Shown here piece by piece: positions 55,157-64,000 of a DNA stretch of 64,000 bases; position 1 is the stretch's first letter, and each line of letters opens with the position of its first letter. The stretch spans positions 51,113,630 through 51,177,629 of the forward strand of contig JAJKFL010000003.1 of assembly GCA_021186555.1 (NCBI GenBank). Reading direction: 5' to 3'. A model generated the notes under the pieces. It worked only from the letters and a program-made list of their open reading frames with translations, did not search any database and was not told where the DNA came from. The position numbers and the translations under genes are program-made. Origin of the DNA: Reticulitermes speratus. Its lineage: Eukaryota > Arthropoda > Insecta > Blattodea > Rhinotermitidae.

Positions 55157-55250
55157 CAGAGTGTCCCTGTTATCGTGTCCCTAAACTTGCATTTGTCGGA
55201 ATATTCCATGACAAAAGCCGTGCTCAGAGAGAACATACATGGACACTCTG
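55157..55250. mobile_element. Small TIR element (tentative)
   Basis: CAGAGTGTCC at the left and its exact complement GGACACTCTG at the right, 94 bp apart. The left end resembles the CAGAGTGTTTCAT end of the 27.66-kb transposon. The target duplication is uncertain. Confidence 0.4.
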
Positions 55251-55632
55251 AATAAATGTAAGACTATATTCGTGAAGTATAAGCATATACCTATTTAAAG
55301 GAAAAATAAAAATATATTCTGTTAAAAATGTTTCCATTTTCATTGCAGATAATGGATAAAACATTTTTTTTTTTTTCGAAAATTTCGTACAAATCCACCA
55401 AAGTCTCGGACGCACATCTCATATCCAACATGACCTTACACACCCCATTCACCGCCAACGTAACTTTAAATCTAATAACGCAATTTAGAATTAGTCCTCT
55501 TACTACTTGGGTTGAGCCTACTGAAGGGTCCACAGCAGCAATGGTTCCACTAATTCTCCCTCACAACCCAACGGCCCGGCAAATCTTTTCCCGAATTTCC
55601 TTGGATACCGAATCTCTTGGCAAATTTTCGTG
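55251..55632. other. Unassigned sequence
   Basis: Overlapping frames on both strands at 55291-55533 have no recognised family. Confidence 0.4.
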
Positions 55633-55645
55633 TGGCGAATCCTTT

Positions 55646-55907
55646 TTTTTTTATAATGGCTCGACAGCGCCTTGGGGACCTAGGCCGCCTCATTTTACGA
55701 CGCTTCACGATCACACATTTTAGACACACCACACTCGGTAGGACTCCTCTGGACGAGGGACCAGCCCGTCGCAGAGACCTCTACCTGACAACACACAACA
55801 CTCACTACAGACAGACATCCATGCTCCCGGTGGGATTCGAACCCACAATCCTAGTAAGCGAGCGGCCGCAGACCCACGCCTTAGACCGCACGGCCACTGG
55901 GATCGGC
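55646..55907 (-). mobile_element. SINE1 (tRNA-Leu-derived) with 13-bp TSD
   Basis: TGGCGAATCCTTT at 55633-55645 and 55908-55920. Inverted copy with poly(T), ATGGCTCGACAGCGCCTTGG, the intact B-box complement GGGATTCGAACCCACAATCC and head end GGGATCGGC. This is one of the youngest-looking copies. Confidence 0.97.
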
Positions 55908-56224
55908 TGGCGAATCCTTTAATAAGTAATATTTTATTCTTAAGAGAAAGAGCAAGCCGATTTCATTTTGCTTTACATTGAGTTGGTTGGCACTGCCACT
56001 AGTAAACTGTATCTACAGAATCTTTTGTCCACTTCTAAAGGAGAATCGAAAGAAATTATTAGGTTTTCGATTAGAGGTACCTTTGGTTTTAGATTAACAG
56101 AAACATTTTTCGTCTTTATCGTACAGCGTTGTACATTACCGTGCATTCCTTTATTACGTCACTAAAATTAAAACTACTACAAATATACTGTTTCTAGAGG
56201 GAAACTCCTAATTGTCTAAAATTA

Positions 56225-56275
56225 GTCTCCTACATGTTTCGGCTCTCTCCGGCCATTATCGAACGGATTCAAGAA
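56225..56275 (-). ncRNA. Hammerhead-like motif, worn
   Basis: Minus strand: UCGAUAA in place of CUGAUGA, U, stem II GGC..GCC, GAAAC, AU, GU, A, GGAG. Core bases are changed but the stem II to stem III layout is intact. Confidence 0.3.
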
Positions 56276-57055
56276 ATTACAAAGAAAAGCGTAAAAATGA
56301 TACAACACTGCACATATCTACAAAACGCTTAGGCACATACAAAAATAAAAATATAGAAACTCAAATATTGAAATTTAAAGTGGCCAACACTTGTCCCTGT
56401 AATTGATAGCAATGGCCCAAGAGGTATCGAAACGGGTAGGAAAAATTGAAGACAATTATGGATTTCTCCCAAAAAAATGTATTTGTTGATTTTAATTTCC
56501 GTGTTCCCTAATATTTCGTTGTTATAATCATCTGCTTTGTCAAAGGATCTATCAAGTTTTAACAAGACAAGAGTGGATCCGCAGATAAATACATTTGGGA
56601 AACACTTGTTAAGATATCCCGACCGAAATTTTGCGCAATCAGATTCAGAATCTTGCACAATGATGTCATCGCAGAAGTGTGGACCCTGCTTGACAAGACC
56701 CATTTGTTCCGTGGCGGGGGGGGGGGGGGGGGGGGGGTTGCTTAGCTCAAGGCAAGGAAGGGCTCTTGACGCCTAGTATAGCGGAATATCCAGTAGGGCT
56801 CTCTGTTATTGTGTTCCAAGTGTTGGTTTGCAGCTCGTTAAATCTGAAAACCTCAGGCGATTCGTAATAACACACACTCACTATAGCTCAACCCAAGCAA
56901 GAACAGTACCACATGGAGAGAGACGTCACAGATGGCAGGTGCTTCAGCTGTGGGTGCTCGCGGGGGCAGAGAACCCCCTGTAGTGACAACCTCTAATACA
57001 GTAGTGTCTAATGAAGCGTATATTTTACAGTTAGTTTGATTTTACCAACAACTTC
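56276..57055. other. Unassigned sequence with a long poly(G)
   Basis: It includes about 23 G in a row at 56717-56739, flanked by GTGGC and TTGC. The minus frame of 124 codons at 56329-56703 is not recognised. Confidence 0.45.
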
Positions 57056-57335
57056 ACCCGGGGTAACTCGGTATTGTAACCCGGCTACTGTGTGGACGAT
57101 CAGGGTTCGAATTCCGGCAGGGACAAAAGCTTTCTCTTCTACAAAACGTCCACAACGCCTCTGGAGCCCACCCAGCCCCCTATTAAATGGTTACTGGGGG
57201 TTATTTACCGGGGATAAAGCGGCTAGGGCGTGAAGCTGACAATTTTCCTCCATCTAGTGCCGCGGTTAAGAATGAGTACAGCTATACCTCTACCTTATAT
57301 ACTTCATGGTGCGTACAAGGACAACTTTTCCCTTT
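57056..57335 (+). mobile_element. SINE2 variant
   Basis: The head ACCCGGGGTAACTCGGTATT has a changed A box, and GGGTTCGAATTCC serves as B box. The body keeps GGGCGTGAAGCTGAC, CATCTAGTGCCGCGGTTAAG and AGCTATACCTCTACC, but ends GTGCGTACAAGGACAACTTT, as in the 14.8-kb fragment. This is a separate SINE2 subfamily. Confidence 0.8.
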
Positions 57336-57484
57336 TGCTTAATGACATGCTAACTGATACTGACATCAAACAATACACGTAAACATATGAGCTAGAACTG
57401 AGTGGCTAAGTCGTTGTCCTCGGACTTACGTCTGTTCTGCGTAAGGAAATGCTTAACAACGAGTAGAAAGAGACTGTGGACAGA

Positions 57485-57905
57485 AGACTACAGTCTTCTG
57501 AGATGTGACCCGTTGTGACTGGTAATTTGCTACCTCCGTTTCGGAGGAACTTACTACCTCCATCTTCAGGGTAGTCGAAGAAGAATACGTTATTGGTGAG
57601 AGTGGTTGCATTATGCTAAGGATGAGCGGGTTAAGTTGCAGACACACCGATCCATAAGAGTGGATGTGTTTTGGTGTTGTATTGGCTGGCTGCGACTAAC
57701 ACCTGTCCCGCTCATCCTTACAGAACGTAACCAAATCTCCCATTAACTTCTTCTTCGATTACCCTAAAGATGTAGGCAACAGTCTCCTCCGAAAGCTCTC
57801 GGAGGACTGTAATACTTATCAAAAAACAGCTGTAAAACTTCGAATCACCTACAGTATTGAGGGTTGTTACCACAGCTTCAGAGGACGACACGGCTTCCGA
57901 AACGT
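57485..57905. mobile_element. Foldback element of the CUGAAGA/GGAGG subtype (copy 9)
   Basis: Left (57485-57640) and right (57705-57905) halves pair partly: GATGAGCGGGT with CCCGCTCATCC, and AGTCGAAGAAGAA with TTCTTCTTCGATTA. The minus strand at 57521-57580 has CUGAAGA, U, GGAGG..CCUCC, GAAAC, loop GGAG, GU, A. The right half ends TTCCGAAACGTCGGTATC. No coding sequence. Confidence 0.6.
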
Positions 57906-58184
57906 CGGTATCTATAACATAAGGTAAGCGCAACACACTGAAGACGACCACAAGCTAAGCAAATCCTAATGTGAAAACCTGAAAACAATTAATTTGAAGG
58001 AAATAAAACAAAACACCTGAAAATGTTAAGAAATTGCAGCTTAAATAAAATCCGATAATTTAGGAGCTTAGATATTCAGAACAAGCGTTTAATCAACCCC
58101 ATTAATATTCTACTCACAGCAGAAAGTTTTACATAAGCGACAAAATTCATTTCTTAATTATTTTTTGATACTAGCTAAATCCAT
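57906..58184. other. Unassigned AT-rich sequence
   Basis: I recognise no gene or repeat here. Confidence 0.4.
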
Positions 58185-58400
58185 GGAACAAAATCCCTCT
58201 TGAGACAATTTTACTGCCTTTCATGAACACGAAATATCCATTATCAGTTTCAAAACAGTCTGAAGACACATTATTCCATGCCAGATTAGTCCATTCCACA
58301 TCCTTACAGCCTATACCTCGAAGATTCACATTAATATTGTACTCCTCCATAAACTAATAACTCCCAGATAGTTTCTTTCTTCCATGATTTGTGACTATAA
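58185..58400 (-). mobile_element. Degenerate LINE-A 3' end
   Basis: AATCCATGGAACAAAATCCC, TCTTGAGACAATTT, TCATGAACACGAAATATCC and CATGCCAGATTAGTCC follow LINE-A order with heavy change. Confidence 0.5.
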
Positions 58401-58454
58401 TTGTGTACTGACCTCTCCTCTCTCCAACGCATGCTGCATACACTGCCCACGTCA

Positions 58455-58742
58455 ATATTCTTTGATTTTATCACGTTCGTGTGGTACGTATTGGGGAGAG
58501 GAGAGATGCATACGGGGCTTTGCTGGGGAAACCTGAGGGAAAGAGGTTACTCGGAAGACATGTGGAGATGGAAGGAAAAAAAATGGTTCTTCAACGAAGA
58601 GGATGAGGAAAATTGTTTCGACATGGACAGGCAGAGGGATCTTGTGAATACGGTCATGACAGTTCTTATTCCACAAAATGCGGGGAATTTCTTTAGCAGC
58701 TGAGGAATGATTAGGTTCTCAAGAAGGACTCTGCCCCGCGGA
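58455..58742 (+). mobile_element. LINE-A C-terminal and 3' fragment
   Basis: The 100-codon plus frame contains DMDRQRDLVNTVMTVLIPQN and AGNFFSS. This mirrors the [18 protein letters not shown] and AGNFLTS reading of LINE-A 3' ends. AGGTTCTCAAGAAGGACTCT closes it. The frame is a transposon relic, not a gene, and lies opposite to the neighbouring fragment. Confidence 0.7.
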
Positions 58743-59368
58743 CATATTTATTTTATTTATTTATTTATAATACATAGTGTATCGTGTACTTGTGTCCAGT
58801 CTGCAGCTACATCCATTCGCGATCACAACCTCTTTCAGGCACCACTCTCCACATTACTACGTCCGATATTCTGTACACGTAATACGAATATCTGGGGGCT
58901 ATGTGTTGCTGGTGAACTATACAAAGCCTTGATGGTGTTCTGAACGAATGTTACGAAATAACCTCGACATCCACATGGCCCAACACCCCGGAGCAATCGT
59001 ACAACCTAACTCCTATTCTGCCAGCCACCCGGTCAGGCCGACTGGCCGGCTATTTTATTTACTTCCTCTTGAATCTCCTAACAAGTGCACAGACAGAGGG
59101 ACAACTGCGGAGCGCGCGCCCAATTTACAGAACCCCCAGGGCTTTCTGCGCCATAACTTCCTTCCCTATAATACTCTGCTACATTTAATTGCTACGAAAT
59201 TTAATTAATTGACGTAATAGAAGTTTTGAATGACTGACGCGTTAATTCCTCGCACACAACGCAAATTGATAATAAGTTAGTATCAATAATTCGCACTATA
59301 CTTTAAGGCGGATAGTTGAACGTAGGTTACTTTCAGGACACCTACATTGCACCATCTGACCGCGTAGT
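58743..59368. other. Unassigned sequence
   Basis: A (TTTA)n run lies near 58747-58770. I recognise no gene. Confidence 0.4.
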
Positions 59369-59380
59369 CAAGTACACCAT

Positions 59381-59640
59381 TTTTTTTTCAATGGCTCGAC
59401 AGCCCCTTGGGGGCCTAGGCCGCCTCATTTTTCGAGGCTTCACAATCACACTTTACACACACCACACTCGGTAGGACTCCTCTGGACGAGGGACCAGCTC
59501 GTCGCAGAGACCTCTACCTGACAACACACAACACTCACAAGAGACAGACATCCATGCCCTAGGCGGGATTCGAACCCACAATCCCAGTAAGCGAGCGGCC
59601 GTAGACCCACGCCTTAGACCGCGCGGCCTCTGGGATCGGC
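59381..59640 (-). mobile_element. SINE1 (tRNA-Leu-derived) with imperfect TSD
   Basis: CAAGTACACCAT at 59369-59380 and CAAGCACATCAT at 59641-59652 (two differences). It has the full inverted body from ATGGCTCGACAGCCCCTTGG to the B-box complement GGGATTCGAACCCACAATCC and GGGATCGGC. Confidence 0.95.
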
Positions 59641-59652
59641 CAAGCACATCAT

Positions 59653-60544
59653 ACTCCAATTAAACATCAACCGTGGAGTTCCTGCAAGAGCGATACCTCG
59701 GGAATTCGTAAAGGGAACCACTTGCATGGTACTGAGGGTTCCGCTATCAAGTCTGTGGAATCCCTCGTAGTATTTCGGAGTTAATTAATGGAACTAACAT
59801 GAAACAATCCCGAAATATAGCCAGGAACCACCTGCTCGGCGGAATATTAATTGCGACAAAGTTAAAATGTTTTCCATTGTTAAGCTCAAAATATATACTT
59901 TTGTGATTATTTGGGTGCTGCTGCATATGACATTAGTTATTAACGCTGAATAATGAAATGTTTTAGAGGATAAAATCTCTGTATTATTTCATTAGAAGTT
60001 AAAATAGTGAACGTGTGGAATCTACTCGTAACTAGATAAAGGCTACATGAATGTTCTTTTTTCTAAGTTTTAATTTGATGCGAGAACTAGCAAAAAATGA
60101 ACACAAAAAACAGGATAATTTAAATGAAAGTCTGATTATGCAATAATGAAGACAATGCAACAAGTTTGAACTGTAAAAGTCGTGATTATAGAATACATTG
60201 TTTACTTCAACAATATTAAAGAAAGAAGCTTCTAAAACACCATCAATCTCACGTGGAAACCAGGAAGATTAAATGGTAGATTGACATTAAAATTGCACAA
60301 TAAAGATCCAAGATAATAAGACAAAGCAACTTAGAAGAATTTTATAAGATTTCCACCTTAACATTTTAAACCTAATATTTCACTTTCAGATCTCATACCT
60401 TAAAAAACAATCAATAAAATATAAAAAAAACTTTCAGCTACAAAAAAGAGAAGTTCAAATAAAATAAACAGTTGTCAGTAAATCATGTAAAGTTGAGATA
60501 TTATGCAAAATACACATACGTAATAATAAGATCTTTCAGATTTC
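59653..60544. other. Unassigned AT-rich sequence
   Basis: I recognise no gene or repeat here. Confidence 0.4.
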
Positions 60545-60595
60545 TATATAAAGCCTGGTAATGGCTCTACTTGGCCGAAACATGTAGTCTATTGT
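60545..60595 (+). ncRNA. Hammerhead-like motif, worn
   Basis: GCCUGGUAA, U, stem II GGC..GCC, GAAAC, AU, GU, A, GUC. The CUGAUGA part is changed at two or more positions. Confidence 0.3.
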
Positions 60596-60699
60596 TAACA
60601 AAATATTCTTACAAAATAAATATAGTTGTGTGTGACGGTAAGCGTTTGTCAGCTACGTGAATGCTTTAAACTGAGAATGTCTAATAAGCCAGTCGCCGT

Positions 60700-60780
60700 G
60701 TTACTTATTGCTTCTTCGTTACCAATGTTTCGCAGAAACCTGCTTCCTCCACCTCCAGGGCAGAAAATGGTGATATATTA
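60700..60780 (-). repeat. Worn end of the GGAGG foldback subtype
   Basis: Minus strand: CCUGGAGG, U, GGAGG.., GCGAAAC, AUUG, GU, A, ACG. TTACTTATTGCTTCTTCGTT precedes it. This is a partial relative of 57.5 kb. Confidence 0.4.
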
Positions 60781-61886
60781 CTTTCCTCACTTACGATAAA
60801 CAATACGTAAACAACAAAAACACAACCTAAAGGGTGGTTAAGTTACATTTCATGGCGAAGTACACCTTAAGGGCTCAGCGCTAAACTTGTTAGCCGATCA
60901 GAAGTTCAGTCCTTTCGCACTCTACCTTAGTCCGTCTACGGCAGTTCTTCCACCCACAATCCACCCTTTTTTTATACGTAAAAGGTAATGAAGCGTGAAG
61001 CAGAAATGGTGCTGTCCACTTTATTCTCAATTCTTTTCTCTTTTTTTCACTTTTCAACCAATCCTGGCAGTTTATACTCTTCATTCTCTTCCCTACTCTA
61101 CGATTCAGTTCTTATGACAATTCTTTTTCAGGGTCCGCGTAGGATGCTAGTGACTTCGAGGTATGTGCGACTCAGAGGGACTGTATCGACTATTTAAATT
61201 CTATTTCTGGTCCCCTTCTGTGTTTAACGGCTTATCTTATCAAACCGACAAAATGACAGTGTTTAAGAATTACTGTTTTAGGTCTCCATTTGCGAAAAAA
61301 AAACTAATCTTTAAAATCTCGAAAGAATTCACAGTGTTTATAACACAAAATTTTTTAAATATCAACAAAATTCTCACTATGTTGGGAACCCATTACTGTG
61401 ATAAATATTTCGTACTCTTCAGAGGGCTTCAGAACTTTTTACGCGGAACAAAATTCTGTTATTTCATTTTCTAGTAAATCACTTTTCATTAACACTGAAT
61501 ATACTGAAGTTACAAATTGTAAGTCTTTTTTATAAGATATTCGTTTGTGTAAGACAAAGTTAATATCTACTATGGAAGGTTTACTCAGAAATACATATTT
61601 AGTGATCAGTGCTCAATGTACAGGGACGTTTTACCTTCCTATTACGTAAGTTAAACCTGTTACAGTGTCATGCTGAATGAATATGTGAAAAATTAAAAGA
61701 CATAAATTATTATTATATTTAAACCCTTTAAAAAACAACTTTTGTCACAATTCATCGTAATGTTTTCATCCCCTTCAACTATAACTATATCTGAAATATT
61801 TTGGTCAAATAATCCAAGAACTAATCAACCAACACTGATAACCGTTATGCGCCATGAATATGATTGCTTTGCTTTTTAGTGTTATG
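60781..61886. other. Unassigned AT-rich sequence
   Basis: A 103-codon plus frame at 61163-61474 is Phe- and Lys-rich and is not recognised. Confidence 0.4.
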
Positions 61887-61899
61887 ATATATGGTAAGT

Positions 61900-62156
61900 G
61901 CCGATCCCAGTGGCCGTGCGGTCTAAGGCGTGGGTCTTCGGCGGCTCGCTTACTAGGATCGTGGGTTCGAATCCCACCGGGGGCATGGATGTCTGTCTCT
62001 TGTGAGTGTTGTGTGTTGTCAGGTAGAGGTCTCTGCGACGGGCTGGTCCCTCGTCCAGAGGAGTCCTACCGAGTGTGGTGTGTCTAATGTGTGTGATCAT
62101 GAAACCTCGAAATGAGGAGGCCTAGGCACCCGAAAAGGGGCTGTTGAGCCATAGGA
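61900..62156 (+). mobile_element. SINE1 (tRNA-Leu-derived) with 13-bp TSD
   Basis: ATATATGGTAAGT at 61887-61899 and 62157-62169. Head GCCGATCCCAGTGGCCGTGC, B box GGGTTCGAATCCC, body to CTGTTGAGCCATAGGA with almost no A tail. Frames on both strands here are SINE-derived. Confidence 0.97.
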
Positions 62157-62169
62157 ATATATGGTAAGT

Positions 62170-62640
62170 AGAAATTTAAAGCAAGAATAACACTCAAATT
62201 GAAAGATAAAACGTCACTATTATAGGTCTAACTAAAAGAAACGCACTGACGAAGAGGATTTGTGTCACAACCAGAAAGTTCTTCAATTCCAGCACTTCAG
62301 TTGCCGAGGTGAAATCCATGGGTACCTAACACGTCACCAAAACACAAGGACTTATCAACTGGACTCGCTAGTTACGTTTAATTTCTGTAAAATGCAGAGT
62401 ACAGTAATAGGTTGTACAATCCATAACACAGTGCTCACGTGTAAGGTGAGAGTTGTATTTAACCGGTAAAAACAGATGATGAATTCACTAAGCGATGTTC
62501 AGTATGGACTTCTAATACTAAATTTAATATAAATTCATTCAGTATTTTAGGAGAAAAGAGGAAGATCAGGCGCAAATTTTTTGTGCGTTGTACGGGTTAG
62601 TATATTCTAGACTCACAACAGTATTATAGTTTCACATGAT
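62170..62640. other. Unassigned sequence
   Basis: I recognise no gene or repeat here. Confidence 0.4.
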
Positions 62641-62642
62641 TA

Positions 62643-62815
62643 ACACCGTGCATCTTCACGAATCAAATGAAACTAAATTAAACCAACTGATGCACAAATT
62701 GAGCCACCTTTATTGTAGGGTCCGAAGGTCCGAAACATATGTAGGGGCATAATAAAGACGCTACAATAAAGGTGGCTCAATTTGTGCACCAGTTGGTTTA
62801 ATTTAGTTTCAGTAT
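62643..62815. mobile_element. Small foldback with ATGCACGGT end motif (copy 10)
   Basis: Arms 62665-62715 and 62760-62812 pair (AAACTAAATTAAACCAACTG, GAGCCACCTTTATTGTAG). The spacer has GGTCCGAAACATATGTAGGGGC, the GAAAC half of a hammerhead-like core, with the CUGAUGA half missing. CACCGTGCAT at 62645 is the complement of the shared end motif. Confidence 0.6.
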
Positions 62816-63274
62816 TACAGTGTTAACTTACATACACACGAAAGGTCACAGTGACCTTATGCACCTTGCAGTGACACGTTGAGGTCGGCTAAAAATACAG
62901 CGCCGTATACCCTTTAATATCGCACTATATCTAGGTTTAATTAAAACGGATTTATTTCCGTCTTTATACGAGGGTATAAATTATATTACGGAATAACTTA
63001 ACCGGAAATACAAGTGTTTCGTATCGTAACAGGAAATAACAATCGCTATCAACAACACCCACTTTCGTTCCCTGTGACGGTTGTCTTCCCATTACAGCAC
63101 AAATTCCATGTCCACTAGCAAGCTGCCTTATCATGAGCTGTATACGTTGCAGGCTGCACGCGGGCGCGCGCTGCGCAGTCTTACACTTAAATTTATTTCT
63201 TCAAATTAAAAGGTGCTAATTATACGTTAAATCGAAAGCGCAAACACAGCGGTGTCTATCACTGATCAGGTGTG
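62816..63274. other. Unassigned sequence
   Basis: I recognise no gene or repeat here. A GCGCGCGC-rich patch lies near 63161-63176. Confidence 0.4.
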
Positions 63275-63822
63275 AAGATTGGCTGTTTCGGCCGGGCAAC
63301 AGCCAGAGAATTTTTTCTCTACACCGAAACGTCCAGTCCGCCTCTGGGGCCCACCCGGCCTCCTATACAATGGGCACCGTGTCTCTTTCCCGACTGTAAA
63401 AGGCCGAGACATGGAGTTGACCATTCACCTCCGTTTAGAGCCGAGGTTAAGAATGAGTGCAGCTATAAATCTGTTTTTTTAGCAATCCCATTACACGCCT
63501 GGACAGGCCCTTAGGTTTCCAGGAGGTTGAGGCTCCCAGATTTCTAGACAATCGGCACATGAAGGTGGTAAGGTTGTCAGCCCTACGCACCGGCCGCCTT
63601 TACCCCCCAGGAAAGATTCCTGGTACTCATTTCTGTTAGAGGCTGAGTCGACCCCAGGACCATAGTGCGACCGAAACGATTATGTCAATGAAAAATTCCA
63701 GTGACACCATCGGGAATCGAACCCGCGACGTTCCGGTTTGTAGCGTAGTGCCTCAACCAACTGCGCCACCGCGCGCCCCTATAAATCTGTTACTCACAGG
63801 AATATATGCCTTCATGACGAGG
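63275..63822 (+). mobile_element. SINE2 variant, interrupted by SINE5
   Basis: GCCTCTGGGGCCCACCCGGC, CCTATACAATGGGCACCG, GAGACATGGAGTTGACCATT and GAGCCGAGGTTAAGAATGAG are SINE2 body. The copy is split at CTATAAATCTGTT by SINE5. The tRNA-like head is degraded; only the sequence after its B box is clear. Confidence 0.75.
63476..63778 (-). mobile_element. SINE5 (tRNA-derived) with 13-bp TSD
   Basis: CTATAAATCTGTT at 63463-63475 and 63779-63791. Inverted copy. In sense the head is GGCGCGCGGTGGCGCAGTTG with B box GGGTTCGATTCCC. Its body matches 52173-52474 closely. It sits inside SINE2, so it is the younger of the two. Confidence 0.97.
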
Positions 63823-64000
63823 TAAAAAGGTAAAGTTCTCCCTAGAACAGGCTATGAAGGCCCAGAGGGGGAGTAGAGGTATAGCTCTACTCTTTCTTTA
63901 ACCTCGGCACTAGATGGGGGTGGGTGGTCAACTCCATGCTCCGGTCGCTTTACCCCCGGAAAACAGACGCGGTACCCATTATATAGGAGGCTGGGTGGGC
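63823..64000 (-). mobile_element. SINE2, cut by the window edge
   Basis: From GGTAAAGTTCTCCCTAGAAC through GGGGGAGTAGAGGTATAGCT to TTATATAGGAGGCTGGGTGG. The inverted body continues past the window, so the tRNA head is not visible. Confidence 0.85.

Noticed and set aside
58401-58703. 100-codon host gene candidate
   Set aside because: Its second half matches the LINE-A C-terminal tail pattern, so it is a transposon relic.
35336-62087. Repeated Cys-rich peptide reading SVSCECCVLSGRGLCD in several places
   Set aside because: It is the SINE1 body translated in one frame at many loci, not a toxin or defensin-like gene family.
62643-62815. Complete hammerhead-like core at the 62.7-kb foldback
   Set aside because: Only the GAAAC to GUA half is present; the CUGAUGA half is missing.
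1322-63778. tRNA-like heads with A and B boxes as functional tRNA genes
   Set aside because: Each is followed by a SINE body and a tail, and many have target duplications. Cloverleaf pairing is incomplete in several. None stands alone as a tRNA gene.

Overview
This window looks like non-genic, repeat-dense DNA from a large insect genome. I found no host protein-coding gene, rRNA or functional tRNA gene that I can defend. The best organism guess is a cockroach, with Periplaneta americana most likely. That guess rests on my memory of the repeat families, chiefly the tRNA-Leu-headed SINE whose antisense reads as SVSCECCVLSGRGLCD and LINE tails reading GHVARMGE or LLKHVIEGKLEG. It is not based on a search. 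Nearly every open frame is a short accidental frame, or lies inside a transposon, SINE or tandem array.

The interspersed layer contains five tRNA-derived SINE groups, here called SINE1 to SINE5. Many have clear A and B boxes and target-site duplications (TSDs). There are 5'-truncated non-LTR retrotransposon tails of at least three kinds: LINE-A with a (TTAG)n end, LINE-B, and a Jockey-like copy at 38.5-39.1 kb. DNA transposon remnants include internally deleted Tc1/mariner-type copies at 23.5, 24.1 and 27.7-28.2 kb, a pogo/Tigger-like MITE at 20.7-21.2 kb, a hAT-like MITE at 54.4-54.8 kb and two 80-bp palindromic MITEs. Several are nested: SINE5 in LINE-B at 52.2 kb, SINE5 in SINE2 at 63.5 kb, SINE1b in SINE2 at 53.4 kb, and a double SINE1 at 18.4 kb.

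The tandem layer contains nine arrays with units of about 15-16, 23, 23, 27, 41, 42, 49, 65 and 68 bp. The largest has about 40 copies at 45.5-48.2 kb. At least three arrays can be traced to a parent transposon in the same window: the 27-bp array lies inside LINE-A coding sequence, the 23-bp array at 15.4 kb comes from LINE-A-linked sequence, and the 65-bp array sits inside a foldback element.

The most interesting signal is a recurrent RNA-like motif in more than a dozen places: YUGANGA, one U or C, a variable but self-complementary stem II, GAAAC, a tiny stem III closing as GU, then A or U. This is the layout of a minimal type I hammerhead ribozyme, with one consistent extra base between A9 and stem II. 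Stem II differs between copies while its pairing is kept. The motif lies mostly in large foldback elements (2.5-3.0, 3.45-3.92, 17.2-17.6, 23.2-23.4, 25.5-25.8 and 37.2-37.6 kb) and is tandemly amplified at 40.0-40.6 kb. Several of these elements, plus the 49-bp array, also share an ATGCACGGT end motif. Together these suggest a family of non-autonomous, possibly ribozyme-bearing retroelements. Activity is untested and the core departs from the textbook consensus.
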